Shown piece by piece: positions 47,009 through 55,540 of a stretch of 64,000 bases of DNA (the stretch's first letter is position 1; each line of letters begins with the position of its first letter). The stretch is from Paraburkholderia sp. D15 (GTDB lineage: Bacteria; Pseudomonadota; Gammaproteobacteria; Burkholderiales; Burkholderiaceae), in the NCBI RefSeq assembly GCF_029910215.1, contig NZ_CP110395.1, positions 1,798,001 through 1,862,000 of the forward strand, written 5' to 3'. Below the pieces are notes generated by a model. The model saw nothing but the letters and a program-made list of their open reading frames with translations. It was not told the DNA's origin and searched no databases. The translations under genes and the position numbers were made by a program.

Positions 47009-48229
47009 TTAAAGCTGTGCGGCCACCTGCCTGGCCGACTGCGTCATGTCGATGCCGCGACGCTCGCGACTGAACGGAATCAGCGCCGCGATCACCACCG
47101 CGACGATACCGATCACGATCGCCATGATGAGCGCGTAGTTGTTGCCGTGCGCTTCCGCGGCGCTCGCCTGCAACGGGCCGTTGACCGACGCGATCAGATT
47201 GCCGAGCTGATACACGAGACCGGGGAAGGTCGCGCGGATTTCATCGGGCGAGATTTCGTTCAGGTGCACCGGGATCACACCCCATGCGCCTTGCACCGAG
47301 ATCTGCATCAGGAAGGCGCCGAGCGCGAGCAGCACCGGCGTGCTCGAGAATGCCCACAGCGGCAGCACCGGCAGCGCGATCAAGGCCGCGATGAAGATCG
47401 CGCGCTTGCGGCCGATCCGCTCCGACATGTAGCCGAAGAACAAACCGCCGCAAATCGCGCCGATGTTCAGCGTGATCGTGATCCACGACACCGTGTGCGC
47501 GTCGAACTGATGCTGCACGCGCAGGAAGGTCGGATAGAGATCCTGCGAACCGTGCGAGAAGAAGTTGAACGCGGTCATCAGAATGATCGCGTACAGCGAC
47601 AGGCCGACGTTCTGTTTGAGCGTGGCGACCAGGCCCGGACGCGCTTTCTTTTCGAGCGTCTTGAAGGCGGGCGATTCGGGCACGTGCGCACGCACGTACA
47701 GCACGAGCAGCGCCGGCAGCACGCCGACGAAGAACATGCCGCGCCAGCCGATGTACTGGTAGAACACGCCGAACACCACCGAGGCGAGCAGATAGCCGCT
47801 CGGGTAGCCCGCCTGCAGCAGACCGGAGACGATGCCGCGTGATTTCGGCGGCACGGTTTCCATGGTCAGTGCGCCGCCGACGCCCCATTCGCCGCCCATC
47901 GCGATGCCGAACAGCGCGCGCAGCACGAGCAGGGTGGTCAGGTTCGGCGAGAAGCCGGACAGCAATTCCAGCAACGAGAAGCACGCGATGTTGACCATCA
48001 GCGTCGGACGGCGGCCGTATTTGTCGGCGAGCCAGCCGAAAATCAGCGCGCCGACTGGACGCATCATCAACGTCAGCATGATGCCGAAAGCGACCGCCGG
48101 AATTTTCGTATTGAATTCGGCGGCGATATCTTTCAATACGAACACCATTAGAAAGAAATCGAATGCGTCGAGTGTCCAGCCTAGATAGGCGGCGATCGTG
48201 ACGTTTCTCTGTTCCCGTGACCAGCTCAT
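47009..48229 (-). CDS. MFS transporter, SHS (lactate/sialate:H+ symporter)-like
   Basis: 406 residues, about 12 transmembrane helices. The N-terminal signature LGWTLDAFDFFLMVFVLKDI, the loop 2-3 motif GWLADKYGRRPTLMVN and GGEWGVGGALTMETVP match the SHS/NanT-JEN branch of the major facilitator superfamily, carriers for lactate, pyruvate or sialate with protons. The second half has the mirrored loop GYMSERIGRKRAIF. Start 48229 has AGGAGA 8 bases upstream; earlier in-frame starts are less likely. A terminator lies about 190 bases downstream. The substrate cannot be read from the sequence. Confidence 0.9.
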   Translation of the reverse strand: MSWSREQRNVTIAAYLGWTLDAFDFFLMVFVLKDIAAEFNTKIPAVAFGIMLTLMMRPVGALIFGWLADKYGRRPTLMVNIACFSLLELLSGFSPNLTTLLVLRALFGIAMGGEWGVGGALTMETVPPKSRGIVSGLLQAGYPSGYLLASVVFGVFYQYIGWRGMFFVGVLPALLVLYVRAHVPESPAFKTLEKKARPGLVATLKQNVGLSLYAIILMTAFNFFSHGSQDLYPTFLRVQHQFDAHTVSWITITLNIGAICGGLFFGYMSERIGRKRAIFIAALIALPVLPLWAFSSTPVLLALGAFLMQISVQGAWGVIPVHLNEISPDEIRATFPGLVYQLGNLIASVNGPLQASAAEAHGNNYALIMAIVIGIVAVVIAALIPFSRERRGIDMTQSARQVAAQL

Positions 48230-48734
48230 TGATTGTTCTCCTGAGTCTCGAATAACCCGCGTTTCACGCCCGGCTGCGCGATTTCCCCGTACGCCCCGTG
48301 GCATGGGCTTCGAGCGAGTGTACGCCGACCGTTAAGCGCTTGCATGAATGAACGCGCGTTTATCCGTATTAATCCCTGGAGCGAATTTCATGTTGCGCTG
48401 CGATGCAGGCGTTATGTTTGTTTATTGTAATTATTGTAGTAATTCTGTTTGAATTTTCGTCGGCTGATCGTAATGAGTTTGAGTGGATGTCATTAAGTAA
48501 TGGCGAGGCTGAATTTAATACCGGTGGGTCGCGTGCAGGCGGTCGATTCGACCGCTGACTCGCGCGGCGGTAGAGGCTTCGCTCGCGGGATTCCGGTTGG
48601 CCGCCTGTTCGGTGACAGGTATAAAAGCGGCTCGCGGCGTACGCGCCGCGTCACGTCGCGTCTGTCACAGCAATCATCTAACGGAGCCGGAGGAGCGCTG
48701 AAGCGTTCATTCCGCTCGACGGGGACACCGAACC
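48230..48734. other. Divergent intergenic region, AT-rich centre
   Basis: About 505 bases. The stretch 48400-48500 is distinctly AT-rich and includes an inverted aatta-N6-taatt (48429-48444), so it may contain the MFS promoter. On the right, a plausible sigma-70 promoter for the MAPEG gene is at 48597-48625. No gene is supported. Confidence 0.45.
48597..48625 (+). promoter_or_regulatory. Candidate promoter of the MAPEG gene
   Basis: TTGGCC (48597-48602) and TATAAA (48620-48625) separated by 17 bases. This is a reasonable sigma-70 match and would give a leader of about 100 bases before the MAPEG start at 48735. Confidence 0.5.
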
Positions 48735-49109
48735 ATGACGATTCCGCATATCTGCCTGCTCATCGTTGCCTTGCTGCCATTTCCCTGGACCATGCTGGCC
48801 AAGGGCAACAAGCGCTACAACAATCACGCGCCGCGTGCCTATCTCGCTGGACTCGAAGGCTGGCGGGCGCGCGCCCACGCCGCGCATCAGAACGCGTGGG
48901 AAGCGCTGGCGATGTTCACCGCGGCGATCGTCGTCGCGGGGCAGTCGGGCGGATCGAACCCGACGGTCAATGCGCTAGCGATGACCTTCGTCGTCACGCG
49001 CGTGTTGCATGGCGTGCTGTATGTCGCCAATCTGGCGGCGCTGCGCTCGCTGGTGTGGTTTGTGGGTGTCGCGTGCGTGGTGGCGATTTTTTTCGTGTCG
49101 GCGCATTGA
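48735..49109 (+). CDS. MAPEG family membrane protein
   Basis: 124 residues with about four transmembrane helices. Family features: the central AHHNAWEA-like segment here RAHAAHQNAWEALAMFTAA and the C-terminal VLHGVLYVANLAALRSLVW. MAPEG proteins include glutathione S-transferases and peroxidases of membrane lipids in eukaryotes; bacterial members often have undefined roles. Start ATG 48735 with a candidate promoter upstream. No obvious partner gene. An adjacent role with the following ClC channel is not implied. Confidence 0.85.
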   Translation: MTIPHICLLIVALLPFPWTMLAKGNKRYNNHAPRAYLAGLEGWRARAHAAHQNAWEALAMFTAAIVVAGQSGGSNPTVNALAMTFVVTRVLHGVLYVANLAALRSLVWFVGVACVVAIFFVSAH

Positions 49110-49289
49110 GCGGCTGAAGGCGTGTGCCGAGCGTCAGGGAAACGGCGCTCGGCAAGCTAACGTCGGCACGAACCCTCAACCTATGCGCTCAATGCATCAG
49201 TGGAGATTAAAAATCAATTGGACTCATGTTGCGACGCGAAATAACATGGCGAAATTCTCTTAACGCCCGTTCGCTCCAGCTCGCACGCC

Positions 49290-50624
49290 ATGTCCGTCCA
49301 CACTTTGACTTCCCCGCCGGTACGCCGCGAACGCGGTTCGCTCCCGGCGCTCGCCATCGTCACCTTATTGACCGGTCTCGGCGCCGGACTCGGCGGCATG
49401 TTGCTCGCGCTGCTGCTGCACGGCATTCAGCATCTCGCGTACGGCTATAGCGTCGCCCATCTCATCAGTGGCGAGAGTTTTCTGCATGGCGTGAGCAGCG
49501 CCGCGCCGGAGCGGCGTCTGGCCGTGCTGACGCTGTGCGGCCTCGTGGCGGGGCTTGGCTGGTGGGCCCTGTACCGTTTCGGCCGTCCGCTCGTGAGCAT
49601 CCGGCAGGCAGTCAAATCCGACGATCCGCACATGCCGCTCCTCAGCACGACCGTGCACGCGTTGCTGCAGATCGTCACGGTTGCGCTCGGTTCGCCGCTC
49701 GGCCGCGAAGTCGCGCCGCGCGAGATCGGTTCGATGCTGGCGGCCTGGTTGTCGCGCCGCGCGGGGTTGTCGGTGGCGCAAAGCCGGATCATGGTGGCCT
49801 GCGGCGCGGGCGCGGGTCTCGCGGCGGTTTACAACGTGCCGCTCGGCGGCGCGGTGTTCGTGCTCGAGGTGCTGCTCGGCACATTCGGCTGGACCGCGCT
49901 GGTGCCGGCCGTCGTCACCTCGGCGGTAGCCGCGCTGGTCGCGCAGATCGGACTCGGCAACGAACATCAATACCTGGTGCCGGCGTTGACGGTGAATGCT
50001 TCGCTGTTGGCGTGGTCGGTGGTGTGCGGGCCGGTTTTCGGCGTGGCCGCGTGGGGCTTCGCCGAGGTCACCAGGCGCTCGCGCGCGGCGGCGCCGAAGG
50101 ACTGGCGGTTGCCCGTGCTGTCGCTGCTGAATTTCGCGATCGTCGGCGTGCTGGCGATGCATTTCCCGCAACTGCTCGGCAACGGCAAGGGTCCGGCGAG
50201 CCTCGCGTTCGACGGCAATCTGACGATCGGTCTCGCCGCGATGCTGCTGGTGCTGAAGGTGGTGATCACCGTGAGCAGTTTGCGCGCGGGCGCGGAAGGC
50301 GGGCTGCTGACGCCGGGCCTCGCGAACGGCGCGTTGCTCGCGATCGTGCTCGGCGGCGTGTGGAGCATGGTCTGGCCGGGCGCGTCGCTGGGCGGCTTCG
50401 CGGTCATCGGCGCGACGGCGTTTCTGGCGGCGTCGATGCAGATGCCGATTACCGCCGTCGTGCTCATGTTCGAGTTCACCCGCGTGAGTCACGACTTTCT
50501 GATCCCGGTATTGTTCGCGGTCGGCGGCTCGTATCTGGGTTTTCAGGCGTGCGTGAAATGGGCGCCGTCGATGCAGGCAAGCTCCGGTTTCATCACTTGG
50601 GGCGGGGCGGGTAAGGCTCGCTGA
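49290..50624 (+). CDS. ClC-family chloride channel/antiporter
   Basis: 444 residues, inner-membrane ClC protein. Conserved motifs are present in modified form: GSPLGREVAPRE (normally GxxGREGP, containing the gating Glu), GAGAGLAAVYNVPLGGAVFVLE, and AEGGLLTPGLANGALLA (normally GGIFxPxLxxGA). About ten or more hydrophobic helices span the whole length and no CBS domain follows. The Glu of GRE is kept, so an H+/Cl- antiporter or slow channel is possible. ClcB-like proteins of Burkholderia look similar. No clear ribosome-binding site was identified before ATG 49290. Confidence 0.88.
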   Translation: MSVHTLTSPPVRRERGSLPALAIVTLLTGLGAGLGGMLLALLLHGIQHLAYGYSVAHLISGESFLHGVSSAAPERRLAVLTLCGLVAGLGWWALYRFGRPLVSIRQAVKSDDPHMPLLSTTVHALLQIVTVALGSPLGREVAPREIGSMLAAWLSRRAGLSVAQSRIMVACGAGAGLAAVYNVPLGGAVFVLEVLLGTFGWTALVPAVVTSAVAALVAQIGLGNEHQYLVPALTVNASLLAWSVVCGPVFGVAAWGFAEVTRRSRAAAPKDWRLPVLSLLNFAIVGVLAMHFPQLLGNGKGPASLAFDGNLTIGLAAMLLVLKVVITVSSLRAGAEGGLLTPGLANGALLAIVLGGVWSMVWPGASLGGFAVIGATAFLAASMQMPITAVVLMFEFTRVSHDFLIPVLFAVGGSYLGFQACVKWAPSMQASSGFITWGGAGKAR

Positions 50625-50783
50625 GCCTTTGCCGGCATCGCTTGTGGTCAGGCGAAATTCGCCATGCGTCCCGTTGAAAATGGCAATCCTAAGTAAAAGG
50701 CATCGCTTCGTTGCGTGACACCATTTCGTCATGCAAGTCTGCGTAAATTTGCCCCCGTGGTTCATCACGACACGGGGGACGCA

Positions 50784-52523
50784 ATGAGCAAGATTTTCAG
50801 TGCGACGGCGACGTCGCAAGGATTGACCGTCAAGGCCTATTCCGGAGACCGTTGCGCGATGCTGGCCTTCGATCTCGCCGACCATCTGACCGACAAACTC
50901 GCGGGCTTCGCGATCCGCCGCGCGCCGAACGGCACGGACAAGTGGCAATGGCTCGGCAACCGCCTCTCGTTCGACGGCGCTTACACGAAAAGCGCCGATC
51001 AGACCGGTTCGAAGTTCTACGACTCCAACGTCGCACCGTTCCAGAAATTCTGGTGGCTCGATTTTCCGCCCGATGGCGTAGCGGGCACGTTCCGCTACGA
51101 AGTGACCGCGATGCGCTTCACCGCGGACAAGTCGCCGCAACTGACCGAGGGGGAACAAGTCGAGGTCGTGATCGATGTGGGGCCGTTTACCGAGGGCAAT
51201 ATCGAAGTCGCGTTCACGCGTGGATATCTGTCGTCGCAGGCTTACGCGGATGAATTCCACAATCAGCCGTATCAACCCAGCCCGCAAGGGAAGGACGGCT
51301 GGAAATTCGACTGGACGCCGTATCTGCCGAAATGGACGTGGCTCGGCGGCCATGCGCGGCAAACCATCGTCGATTTTTTCAACGAGATTCACGCGGAAGA
51401 AGGCGCGACGCTCGATGCCTTCGTCTACGACCTCAACGAGCCGGAAATCATCACCGCGTTCATCGACCTCGCAGCCAAGGGCAAGCTGAGGTTGCTGGCC
51501 GATAACGCGACGTTGCACGCGCCGTCGACGGATGCCGGCAAGGCCTTCGTGGATATCCAGAATGCGGCGAGCGCCGGCACGAAGAACGACTTCCAGCGCG
51601 GGAAATTCGGCCGCTTCCAGCACAACAAGGTGTTGATCAAGCGCGTGGGCGGCGTCGCGACGAAGGTGCTGATGGGTTCGACGAATTTCTCGATCACGGG
51701 CCTGTACGTCAACGCGAATCACGTGCTGGTGTTCAACGACGCGCAAGTCGCGGCGAAGTACGCAACGGCCTTCGACGCCGCCTTCAAGGACGAGTTGTCC
51801 TTGCGCGCGTTCCACGACGACGAAATCTCGATGAAGGAATACCCGATCAACGAAGCGGGGATGCCGGCGCTCGTCGTGACCTTCGCGCCGCACGAGAATC
51901 CGCAGATTTCGCTCAAGCGCGTGCTCGACGCGATCGACGGCGCGGACAGCTCGGTGATTTTCGCGGTGATGGATCTGAACGGCCAGGGCGAGGTGCTGAA
52001 GGCGCTGTCGCAATTGCATGGCGACGAGAAGGTGTTCTCGTACGGCATCTCCGATTCCGTGAATGCCGACGACGACACCATCAACGGTACGACGGTGTTC
52101 ACGCCGTCTTCGAAGGGCGGCGAGCTGGTGTATTCGAAAGCGAATCCGGAAAAGTTTCCGCCGCCGTTTTCGTCCGAGATGGAGGTGCATGGGCCGGCCG
52201 CGCACATCGTGCATCACAAGTTCGTGGTGGTGGATTTCAACGGCACGAATCCGGTGGTGTTCGTCGGCTCGTCGAATCTCGCCGAGGGCGGCGAAAAGCT
52301 GAACGGCGACAACCTGATGGCCGTGTACGACCGCGCGATCGCGACGGCGTTTGCGATCGAAGGGATTCGCCTCGTCGATCACTACGCGTTCGCCGAGGCG
52401 CTGAAGAAGGCGGGGTCGAACGCGCAACCGCTGCGGCTCAAGTTCGACGGTGAGAAATGGTGGTCGCGTTATTACACGGCGAACGATATTCGGGAGAAGG
52501 AGCGGAAGTTGTTTAGCCGGTGA
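50784..52523 (+). CDS. Phospholipase D-like protein with an N-terminal accessory domain
   Basis: 579 residues. Residues 1-160 form a domain not recognised (ATATSQGLTVKAYSGDRCAM, FAIRRAPNGTDKWQWLGNRL). The rest contains two PLD-type halves: QHNKVLIKR with MGSTNFS (His280, Lys282) and VHHKFVVVDF with VGSSNLAEGG (His477, Lys479, Asp484). Only the second half has the full HxKx4D; in the first the Asp position is Arg. No signal peptide. GGGGGAC lies before ATG 50784; an upstream start at 50715 is possible. Possible phospholipase, nuclease or phosphotransferase; no immunity or secretion partner is nearby. Confidence 0.83.
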   Translation: MSKIFSATATSQGLTVKAYSGDRCAMLAFDLADHLTDKLAGFAIRRAPNGTDKWQWLGNRLSFDGAYTKSADQTGSKFYDSNVAPFQKFWWLDFPPDGVAGTFRYEVTAMRFTADKSPQLTEGEQVEVVIDVGPFTEGNIEVAFTRGYLSSQAYADEFHNQPYQPSPQGKDGWKFDWTPYLPKWTWLGGHARQTIVDFFNEIHAEEGATLDAFVYDLNEPEIITAFIDLAAKGKLRLLADNATLHAPSTDAGKAFVDIQNAASAGTKNDFQRGKFGRFQHNKVLIKRVGGVATKVLMGSTNFSITGLYVNANHVLVFNDAQVAAKYATAFDAAFKDELSLRAFHDDEISMKEYPINEAGMPALVVTFAPHENPQISLKRVLDAIDGADSSVIFAVMDLNGQGEVLKALSQLHGDEKVFSYGISDSVNADDDTINGTTVFTPSSKGGELVYSKANPEKFPPPFSSEMEVHGPAAHIVHHKFVVVDFNGTNPVVFVGSSNLAEGGEKLNGDNLMAVYDRAIATAFAIEGIRLVDHYAFAEALKKAGSNAQPLRLKFDGEKWWSRYYTANDIREKERKLFSR

Positions 52524-53217
52524 GACGTAGGGTGCAGGTTCGAAAGATGGTGACAGGGAGTGAGGCCGTCCGCCGGGTCAGGGAGCCGCCGTGCCACGGA
52601 CCGGCGTCGGCCGGAAACAGGTCGCGCGATACCGAACGAGCGACTTAAAAAATTACAAGTGATCTCATAACAATATTGCGCTGTATGTTTCCTTCATTGT
52701 GCTTTGCCTACGCGAGCCAATTGTCTAAAAATGCCGGTCGCCAGGGGCCGGTAAATATTCGGGTCGGCTGCAACAGAAATCCACCTAAATAGAGACATTT
52801 GCATGCCCCGGATGTATGCGGATCACCCTAGAATCCGTCAACGAATCACTTCATAACGCACCCGGGTTCGAAGACTATCGCTTTCCGGCATACCGGTAGC
52901 GGGCTCAAGGCGGCATAAGCCTGGACTCACGATGCTATTCGGTATATCCGGGCGTGCCGTCTTATCCGTGGATCAGCAGCCATGCTGCTGCGCGTCGGCA
53001 TGGACGCGTCGGTTGATTCACATCGAGATCGATCCGCGAGGTCTAGCTGTAAATCGGATTTGAGTGAATCAGCCCGTAGGGGGAGGCTGCGCTGTTACGC
53101 CCGTTTTATCGGCGCAAGGACGTGACTTTTATTCTGAGGACATGCATGAAACCTGTCGCGGCGGTTGCGGCGGTTGCCTTTGCACATCGGCATTGTTAAA
53201 CACGGGGAAGACGCGTC
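52524..53217. other. AT-richer intergenic region
   Basis: About 694 bases with no supported gene. Base composition shifts towards AT at 52640-52760. A frame at 53064-53342 exists but overlaps the following lipoprotein gene in another frame and is not convincing. No transposase, integrase, long repeat or attachment site is visible. Confidence 0.45.
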
Positions 53218-53697
53218 ATGTTTTATATCAACTGGAAGCCATCGCGGGTTTGCGCGGTCTGTGCCGCCGCCATCCTGATTGCGGGATGCAGTACCTACCA
53301 GCAGCACCTTGCCAACGTATTCATCGGCAAGAATGTCAATGATGTCTACGCCCGGATCGGCCGCCCAGCGTCTGTCACGCAAGACAGTAGCGACCCCACG
53401 CACCCGTTGAAAGTCCAGTACTGGACAAACTTTCATTCGAACACGCAACAGGACTTCGTTCAGACCGGCAGTGCTTATGCCGGGCAGGTGCAGGTCGGGC
53501 AGACGGCAGGAGGCAATGGCGTGGCTGGAATGCCGATTCTCCAGGATCAGTATGCGCCGACGGGCTATTACCAGACGAACACCTATCGATGTTCGCTGAC
53601 GCTGAAAACGGACAGATCCAATACGGTCGTCAGTGCATCCACCGAGGGTCCCGGTTGCGTTGACCATTTATGGTGGGCGGAAGCGCGGAACTGGTGA
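53218..53697 (+). CDS. Putative lipoprotein, unrecognised
   Basis: 159 residues. Signal peptide with lipobox LIAGC (AAILIAGCSTYQQH). Mature segments include VFIGKNVNDVYARIGRPASV, resembling an outer-membrane-lipoprotein-type motif (small SmpA/OmlA-like fold of the kind IGKTxxDVxxxxGxP), but I cannot assign a family. Two later cysteines (RCSLTL, GCVDHL) could pair. GGGGAAG is the best ribosome-binding site. Codon use is noticeably less GC-biased at third positions than in the core genes, consistent with recent acquisition. Confidence 0.72.
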   Translation: MFYINWKPSRVCAVCAAAILIAGCSTYQQHLANVFIGKNVNDVYARIGRPASVTQDSSDPTHPLKVQYWTNFHSNTQQDFVQTGSAYAGQVQVGQTAGGNGVAGMPILQDQYAPTGYYQTNTYRCSLTLKTDRSNTVVSASTEGPGCVDHLWWAEARNW

Positions 53698-53808
53698 GAT
53701 GGCGTTGCAGGATTCAGCGGTACTCTGGACGCGGACCATCCCGGCACGCGGATATTCACGCAGCACCATCAGGCGATTTTGCGCAATGGCAAGTCGAGGG
53801 GGCCACGA

Positions 53809-54510
53809 ATGGGCAGCTTGACCCGGATTTTAGGCGCATCGCTTGCCATGTCAGTGTGGGTGTCGGGCGCGATTGCGCGTGAGCAATCTGCGCTCGACCA
53901 ATATCTGGCGATGAAGCGCGTCTATGAACAGGAGTTGGCAGCCTACAAGACCAGCGAGGAAGCTGGGTTTCGGGGAGAGACATCCGACAGGATTCTGCGC
54001 GATTATCAGGCCGTGTTATTTGATTATGGTAAAGCAGCATCATATTGGGCGCGTGCGCAGATGGAGAAGGCGCCGGCTTCCAATCCTCCCGCGATTGGGC
54101 TCGTATCAACCCCGCCCGAAACCCCCACGATCGCAAGTCTCGATCAATTTTATGAAAGCGCGTTGCGGATCAACGCGGCGATGTGGCGATCGTCAGCGGC
54201 AGGTTTTCCCAATTCGGTTTTAATACCCAATGATCCGCCTTTGCCACCGTTGCAGAATGAACGTGATCCGCAGTTCGTAAAACTGGTGACGCTGCGTGCG
54301 CAGGTGAACAAGCAAATCCAGGCTGTCTTGGCGACCGCTCAGAGGGCCAGCCAGGCGGCGACCGAAGCTGCCGCCAGAATGGGGCCGCCCAATCAATGTA
54401 TCGATGAGATGGGCCGGAATACCTGCCAACAGCCGGCGCCACCATCACAGGGTGCTCGTTGTATCGCCGTGGAGGGGCAAGGCTGGTCAGGCTGCGCGCC
54501 TATTAATTGA
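53809..54510 (+). CDS. Exported hypothetical protein, unrecognised
   Basis: 233 residues with a signal peptide ending near SGAIA-REQ. The mature part is helical (LDQYLAMKRVYEQELAAYKT, SLDQFYESALRINAAMWRS, LRAQVNKQIQAVLATAQRA) and ends in a short Cys-containing tail (MGPPNQCIDEMGRNTCQQ, ARCIAVEG). ATG 53809 has a GAGGGGG element 6 bases upstream and is preferred to the TTG at 53779. It shares the low GC and codon character of the preceding lipoprotein gene, 111 bases upstream, and may form an accessory pair with it. No family recognised. Confidence 0.7.
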   Translation: MGSLTRILGASLAMSVWVSGAIAREQSALDQYLAMKRVYEQELAAYKTSEEAGFRGETSDRILRDYQAVLFDYGKAASYWARAQMEKAPASNPPAIGLVSTPPETPTIASLDQFYESALRINAAMWRSSAAGFPNSVLIPNDPPLPPLQNERDPQFVKLVTLRAQVNKQIQAVLATAQRASQAATEAAARMGPPNQCIDEMGRNTCQQPAPPSQGARCIAVEGQGWSGCAPIN

Positions 54511-54683
54511 GACGTTCGGGAGACTGACTAGCGCCTTCCGGGTGCGCCGAGCCGATCGCTGTTTTCCGAACAGATCCCGCAGTTGTCCCATGAGCTGCAT
54601 GGGTTCGCCCGCGAGTCTGGTATGCGCAACAGGATCCGCAAAAATCGTCGATGTCAGAGGAGCGCAAGGGATCCGCAGAAAGC

Positions 54684-54719
54684 AAAAAACCCCGTAAGAC
54701 CAGAAATCTTACGGGGTTT
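54684..54719 (-). terminator. Terminator of the first tRNA-Leu gene (minus strand)
   Basis: Perfect 13-bp arms (aaaccccgtaaga / tcttacggggttt) with a 7-base loop; on the minus strand the stem is followed by a run of six T. Lies about 50 bases after the tRNA 3' end. Confidence 0.85.
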
Positions 54720-54766
54720 CTCGAACAGCTTTTGTACTACTGCCGGCTTTCGCCGATACAACTTAA

Positions 54767-54853
54767 TGGTGCCCAGGAGAGGACTCGAACCTCCACGGTG
54801 TTGCCACCGCTAGGACCTGAACCTAGTGCGTCTACCAATTCCGCCACCTGGGC
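54767..54853 (-). tRNA. tRNA-Leu(CAG)
   Basis: 87 bases on the minus strand including an encoded CCA. Acceptor arms gcccagg / cctgggc, D-arm ggcggaattggtagacgc, anticodon stem-loop ctagg-ttCAGgt-cctag, a long class II variable arm, T-loop ggttcgagtcc. Anticodon CAG reads CUG, the main leucine codon in GC-rich genomes. Own promoter upstream and terminator downstream. Confidence 0.95.
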
Positions 54854-54874
54854 ACGTCTTCAAACTAGACCGCT

Positions 54875-54902
54875 ATTTTAGCGTGAAGATTCAGCGTGTC
54901 AA
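54875..54902 (-). promoter_or_regulatory. Promoter of the first tRNA-Leu gene
   Basis: On the minus strand TTGACA (54897-54902) and TAAAAT (54875-54880) with a 16-base spacer, 21 bases before the tRNA 5' end. Perfect -35 and a good -10. The same arrangement precedes the second copy. Confidence 0.8.
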
Positions 54903-55065
54903 CCCTGCCGACAAACAAACTTCGCTGCTTCAACGCCTACTTCTAACGCCCGGTTAAATCGTTCGACGAAGCGAAAACTTCACGACCGACCACCGTCCTG
55001 CCAACTACCTGAAACCCGCCGATTCGTTCCAAACAACTGGAGCCGGATCAACGTGGCCTCACACT

Positions 55066-55099
55066 AAAAGTAAAGCCGCCCGGAGGCGGCTTTACTTTT
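55066..55099 (-). terminator. Terminator of the second tRNA-Leu gene (minus strand)
   Basis: Perfect 15-bp arms (aaaagtaaagccgcc / ggcggctttactttt) around a 4-base loop. The stem itself ends in four T on the minus strand. Lies 6 bases after the tRNA 3' end. Confidence 0.85.
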
Positions 55100-55104
55100 G
55101 AATC

Positions 55105-55191
55105 TGGTGCCCAAGAGAGGACTCGAACCTCCACAGTGTTGCCACCGCTAGGACCTGAACCTAGTGCGTCTACCAATTTCGCCACCTGGGC
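55105..55191 (-). tRNA. tRNA-Leu(CAG), second copy
   Basis: 87 bases on the minus strand with encoded CCA. Identical anticodon arm to the first copy (ctagg-ttCAGgt-cctag). It differs at a few positions, including a G-U pair in the acceptor stem (gcccagg / cttgggc) and a variable-arm change. Same promoter-tRNA-terminator layout as the first copy; the two are 251 bases apart. Confidence 0.95.
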
Positions 55192-55540
55192 AGGTGATGA
55201 ACAGCAAAGACCACCATTATAGCGACAGATTCGGACCTGTCAAGCGTTTCTCAAAACTTGCTTAAACATTCCGGCGCGCTCTTCCCGGGTGTCGCGCGAC
55301 GCGCGCCCGGCGACCGCTCAGCGACTATTGACGGGCCGCTTGGCGCGCGAGACGGGTGTTAGAATGCCTCGCAGTAGTTCGTTGGCACGGTGCACACGCC
55401 CGTCGGACTCAGCCTTGAACGAGCCGGACTTGAAAGAGTCTTTTTTGTGCAATCGCAAGAGCAACTCAGGTGCAAGTCAGGTGCGACTTTAGCGCCAAGC
55501 AAACGCTTCTTAAGCCGAGCCACATCGCCGACCGACGTCC
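55192..55540. other. Intergenic region between tRNA-Leu and rnr
   Basis: About 349 bases. The left part holds the tRNA promoter (55216-55243, minus strand). For rnr I see only a TAGAAT at 55360-55365 as a possible -10, with no good -35 at the right distance. No gene supported. Confidence 0.45.
55216..55243 (-). promoter_or_regulatory. Consensus promoter of the second tRNA-Leu gene
   Basis: On the minus strand TTGACA (55238-55243), 16-base spacer, TATAAT (55216-55221): both hexamers perfect. About 24 bases before the tRNA 5' end. Confidence 0.88.

Noticed and set aside
49365..52427. A 1020-codon minus-strand frame opposite the ClC and PLD-like genes
   Set aside because: Antisense shadow crossing an intergenic gap; no domain and Arg/His-rich content.
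53064..53342. 92-codon plus-strand frame before the lipoprotein gene
   Set aside because: It overlaps the lipoprotein gene in another frame, lacks a ribosome-binding site and has an unlikely composition.
54767..55191. Genomic-island attachment site at tRNA-Leu
   Set aside because: No integrase and no repeated copy of the tRNA 3' end was found in the window, although the adjacent DNA is AT-richer.
55360..55365. TAGAAT as a full rnr promoter
   Set aside because: A possible -10 only; the nearest TTGACG lies 26 bases upstream, too far for a -35.
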